Origin: Peptococcaceae bacterium UBA2264
GTDB lineage: Bacteria > Bacillota > Desulfitobacteriia > Desulfitobacteriales > Desulfitobacteriaceae
Direction of reading: 5' to 3'
Assembly (NCBI GenBank): GCA_002347475.1
Contig: DDXI01000004.1
Coordinates: forward strand, 1 to 17,313
DNA: 17,313 nt
Positions 15,082 to 17,313 of the stretch are shown one piece after another. The position numbers and the translations under genes are program-made. The notes under the pieces were generated by a model. That model searched no databases and was not told the DNA's origin. It saw nothing but the letters and a program-made list of their open reading frames with translations. Positions within the stretch are counted from its first letter, which is position 1; each line of letters begins with the position of its first letter.

Positions 15082-15540
15082 TTAATTGGAATTCGGCCAG
15101 ATAATGGTTCTTTCACTTACCGCAGAACGTATCTCTCCGGAAATATCAACATTATTTGGAACAAAGAGGAAAATGCCATTTCCGACTTTTTGCATATTGC
15201 CATTGAGTGCGTAGGTTGTGCCACTGATAAAGTCAACTATACGCTTGGCCAACACTTTTTCGGCGTTTTCCAGATTAACAATAACCGGACGTCTATTCTT
15301 GAGCTGATCAGCAATATTTTGGGAGTCTTCAAAAGATTTAGGTTCAAATACCACAACCCGCATTTGTTTTTGAGAATGAATGCTAACAACCTGAGCGCTG
15401 TTCCTTCTGTTTAAACGCATTTCGTCACGTGAAACAACCTCTTTTTCCTCTTCCCTTTCCATTTCTATTTCCCTTTCCATATCCGGCTCTTCATCCCCAA
15501 ATCCCATGATTTCGATAACCTTGTCCATGAATTTCGGCAT
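15082..15540 (-). CDS. sepF: Cell division protein SepF
   Basis: 152 residues. Cytoplasmic FtsZ-binding protein that tethers the Z-ring to membrane and shapes the septum. It has a short amphipathic N terminus (MPKFMDKVIEIMGFG), a highly charged acidic linker of E, R and D residues at about 16-45, and the SepF domain from about 56 (MRVVVFEPKSFEDSQNIA, then RRPVIVNLE, FISGTTYALNG and a C-terminal FLFVPNNVDISGE). The ATG has GAGGAGG upstream. It sits between yggS and yggT, the order known from Firmicutes and actinobacteria. Confidence 0.96.
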   Translation of the reverse strand: MPKFMDKVIEIMGFGDEEPDMEREIEMEREEEKEVVSRDEMRLNRRNSAQVVSIHSQKQMRVVVFEPKSFEDSQNIADQLKNRRPVIVNLENAEKVLAKRIVDFISGTTYALNGNMQKVGNGIFLFVPNNVDISGEIRSAVSERTIIWPNSN

Positions 15541-15621
15541 GTCTTTTCCTCCTCGAATTTATTCTTAAAGATCTTACCCTATGATAAACCAGCCCAGACA
15601 AAAAAATAGTGATCAATCAAC

Positions 15622-16305
15622 TTAACGCTCACCAAATATTTCCCGTCCCACACGCACCATAGTGGCACCTTCTTCAATGGCGATTTCAAAATCCCGGCTC
15701 ATCCCCATCGATAGTTCAGGTAAAGTAATTCTTCCAGAAAATTCCTTCACCAAATCGTCCCGCAGGCTGCGCAGTTCCCGAAAAAACTCTCTTGTTTCCT
15801 GCCTGTCGGCTTCAAAGGAACCGATGGTCATCAAGCCCTGTATCCGGACATGGGGATAGGCCACAGTCTCCTTCAGAAAATCCGCTGTTTCTTCCCGCAG
15901 TAAACCTGTTTTTGCCCTATCGCGGGCAATATTAATCTGAAGAAGAGCTGACCAGATCTGATCTCGTCTGACACCATGTTCCTGCAATTTCTGCAGGAGC
16001 TCCAAACGATCAAGTGAATGGATTAAAGTTACCCTCTGATCCAGGTATTTGACCTTATTGGTTTGCAGCCTGCCGATTATATGCCAGCGACAATCCGCCG
16101 GCAAGGCAGCTGCTTTAGTCAGCCATTCCTGTACCCTGTTTTCGGCAAAATCTCTCTGCCCAGCCTCGTAGGCTTCCTCCAGAATCCCAGGCTGAACAGT
16201 CTTGGAAACAGCAAGTAACTTTATTTCCCCCGGCTCCCGCCCGGCAGTTCTGGCAGCCTGGCATATCCTCTGCTTAATTTCTGTAAGTCTGCGGGCTATT
16301 TCCAT
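15622..16305 (-). CDS. YggS/YlmE-family PLP homeostasis protein
   Basis: 227 residues. Alanine-racemase-fold type III PLP protein without known catalytic activity; in other bacteria it balances pyridoxal phosphate and amino-acid pools. The PLP lysine is K35 in LLAVSKTV. The family motifs HIIGRLQTNKVKY, IQGLMTIGSF, LSMGMSRDFEIAI and GATMVRVGREIFG are all present in order. It lies just before sepF and corresponds to ylmE in Bacillus. The ATG at 16305 lies about 5 bases after GGGGAGAGT. About 70 bp separate it from the HlyD-like gene without a recognisable terminator, so co-transcription is likely. Confidence 0.95.
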   Translation of the reverse strand: MEIARRLTEIKQRICQAARTAGREPGEIKLLAVSKTVQPGILEEAYEAGQRDFAENRVQEWLTKAAALPADCRWHIIGRLQTNKVKYLDQRVTLIHSLDRLELLQKLQEHGVRRDQIWSALLQINIARDRAKTGLLREETADFLKETVAYPHVRIQGLMTIGSFEADRQETREFFRELRSLRDDLVKEFSGRITLPELSMGMSRDFEIAIEEGATMVRVGREIFGER

Positions 16306-16374
16306 GAATACTCTCCCCTATTTCAGCAACACTTCTACAAACCCGGCCATATTTCCTGCCTCTTTCAGGGTAGG

Positions 16375-17295
16375 TTACTGTTTTTTTGCAACAGCCAGGC
16401 CTTCGATTCCTTTTCTGGGATTGGTGATAACAGGAATACCGCTTGGTAAACCTTCCACACAAACCTGAGTCTCATTTTCATCCAGAATATTAACTTTGTG
16501 ATAGCGTACGACACCTTCTGTAATTACATATACTCCCCGTTCTTCACCTTGCAGCCACAATGAGCTTTGGGGAATAATTATACCGCTCACCGGCGGCCGG
16601 TAATTCCAGATGATCTCCTGATGCCGCTTTTCCACAGAACTGTCCACAAACTGACTGAACTGAACAACAACCCCCAAAGGGCTTTCCGAGAGAAGAACAA
16701 CTATGGCTTGCTGAACCTGATCGGCTACAGCCAAACTGATTTTCTTGTCAACTGCCATCTCATCCAGAGAGGTCATTTCCACAAAAGCTTCAGTCGGAAC
16801 AAGATTATTGACAATCTTGCCGGCTGCTCCCCCGGCTTGAACAGAATCTGTTTCCTGAGCTGTTCCTTTGACAGCCAGCAGTTCAGCCAAATCGGAGCTG
16901 CGTAAACTCTCAGCAGTCAGCAAGGTTTCATAACCATCTACTTGCCGGAAGAGCAGACCGCCAATCGGGGCAGTCAGAGCAATGGGATTATCAGATTGAA
17001 TATTGGCGACAATCTCCCCCCGGCGAAAACGCTGCCCGTCGGCCCCCAAAAATTGCACCTTGCCGCCTGTTGCGGAATAAATCAGAAATTCCTGGTTAAC
17101 AAAAGTTGCCTTAACCCTGACTTCATGTTTTATGATCCCGGATTGGGCATAAGCGATAGTGAGTTGCCTGCTGATTATAATGTCATGGCTGAACCAAAAG
17201 CCCAGGCCGCCTAAAACAGCGACTATGGCCAAACTCCACAGCAACACCCTATATTGCCATTTATTTCCTCTCATATTGTCACCCCATTTAACCAC
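16375..17295 (-). CDS. HlyD-like membrane-fusion/adaptor protein
   Basis: 306 residues from a GTG at 17295, or 299 from the ATG at 17274, which has GGGGTGA upstream and is the better start. It is anchored by one N-terminal membrane segment (about residues 17-35, VLLWSLAIVAVLGGLGFWF), with the rest predicted outside. A lipoyl/barrel-like fold of the HlyD family is suggested by GIIKHEVRVKATFVNQEFLIYS, then GQRFRRGEIVANIQSDNPIALTAPIGG and a later YVITEGVVRYHKVNI (shown in pieces below the length limit). The helical hairpin typical of drug-efflux adaptors is short or missing. No transporter partner is next to it. It occupies the ylmD-like position upstream of the yggS-like gene in the division cluster. 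Function not established; other surface-adaptor or cell-envelope roles are possible. Confidence 0.75.
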   Translation of the reverse strand: MVKWGDNMRGNKWQYRVLLWSLAIVAVLGGLGFWFSHDIIISRQLTIAYAQSGIIKHEVRVKATFVNQEFLIYSATGGKVQFLGADGQRFRRGEIVANIQSDNPIALTAPIGGLLFRQVDGYETLLTAESLRSSDLAELLAVKGTAQETDSVQAGGAAGKIVNNLVPTEAFVEMTSLDEMAVDKKISLAVADQVQQAIVVLLSESPLGVVVQFSQFVDSSVEKRHQEIIWNYRPPVSGIIIPQSSLWLQGEERGVYVITEGVVRYHKVNILDENETQVCVEGLPSGIPVITNPRKGIEGLAVAKKQ

Positions 17296-17313
17296 TTATG
17301 CCGGGTATTTCAT

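Noticed and set aside
17288..17313. Tail of another gene at the right edge, possibly ending in EIPGISG and a TAA at 17290-17288
   Set aside because: Only eight codons would be in the window, and another frame offers ATG AAA TAC CCG GCA TAA. Neither can be supported from this much sequence.
1..17313. CRISPR arrays, tRNA/rRNA genes, insertion sequences or prophage genes
   Set aside because: No spaced direct repeats, no cloverleaf or rRNA-like stretch, and no transposase or integrase motifs were seen in any reading frame.

Overview
The window looks like chromosomal DNA from an anaerobic, low-to-mid GC Gram-positive bacterium of the class Clostridia. The gene orders, T-box and PyrR attenuators point to a Peptococcaceae-type genome (relatives of Desulfitobacterium/Dehalobacter), but this placement is an inference from gene content and I could not run a search. 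Almost everything is on the minus strand, so the genes are transcribed from high to low coordinates. Only one gene, a TrpB-like enzyme, is on the plus strand.

From right to left: (1) 17.3-13.5 kb is a division/cell-envelope cluster: an HlyD-like membrane adaptor, a YggS/YlmE PLP protein, sepF, a YggT/YlmG membrane protein, a YlmH-like S4 protein and divIVA. This is the ylmEFGH-divIVA-ileS order known from Bacillus, with the HlyD-like gene at the place where ylmD is often found. (2) 13.5-10.3 kb is ileS with its own promoter, a complete isoleucine T-box leader and a 3' hairpin. (3) 10.2-7.9 kb holds a ComB-type phosphatase (minus) and a TrpB2-type gene (plus), which converge on a shared hairpin. 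(4) 7.7-6.25 kb is lspA-rluD. (5) 6.2 kb to the left edge is the de novo UMP operon pyrR-pyrB-pyrC-pyrK-pyrD-pyrF-pyrE, with pyrE cut by the window edge.

The pyr operon encodes every UMP step after carbamoyl phosphate: aspartate carbamoyltransferase, dihydroorotase, a two-subunit NAD-linked dihydroorotate dehydrogenase (PyrK+PyrD), OPRT and OMP decarboxylase. The carbamoyl-phosphate synthase genes, found between pyrC and pyrK in Bacillus, are absent here, as is a uracil permease. Two complete PyrR-dependent attenuators can be read from the sequence, one in the pyrR leader and one between pyrR and pyrB. Each has a CNGNGA hexaloop hairpin, an alternative antiterminator and a terminator with a T-run. 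pyrB and everything downstream are therefore gated twice.

The less ordinary points are translation starts that appear to be non-ATG (CTG for lspA, ATT for yggT, probably TTG for pyrF), a perfect 16-bp inverted repeat inside lspA, and an orphan TrpB2 and ComB pair inserted between housekeeping blocks. I found no CRISPR array, tRNA, rRNA, transposase or phage gene, and no clear evidence of a wholly new system.
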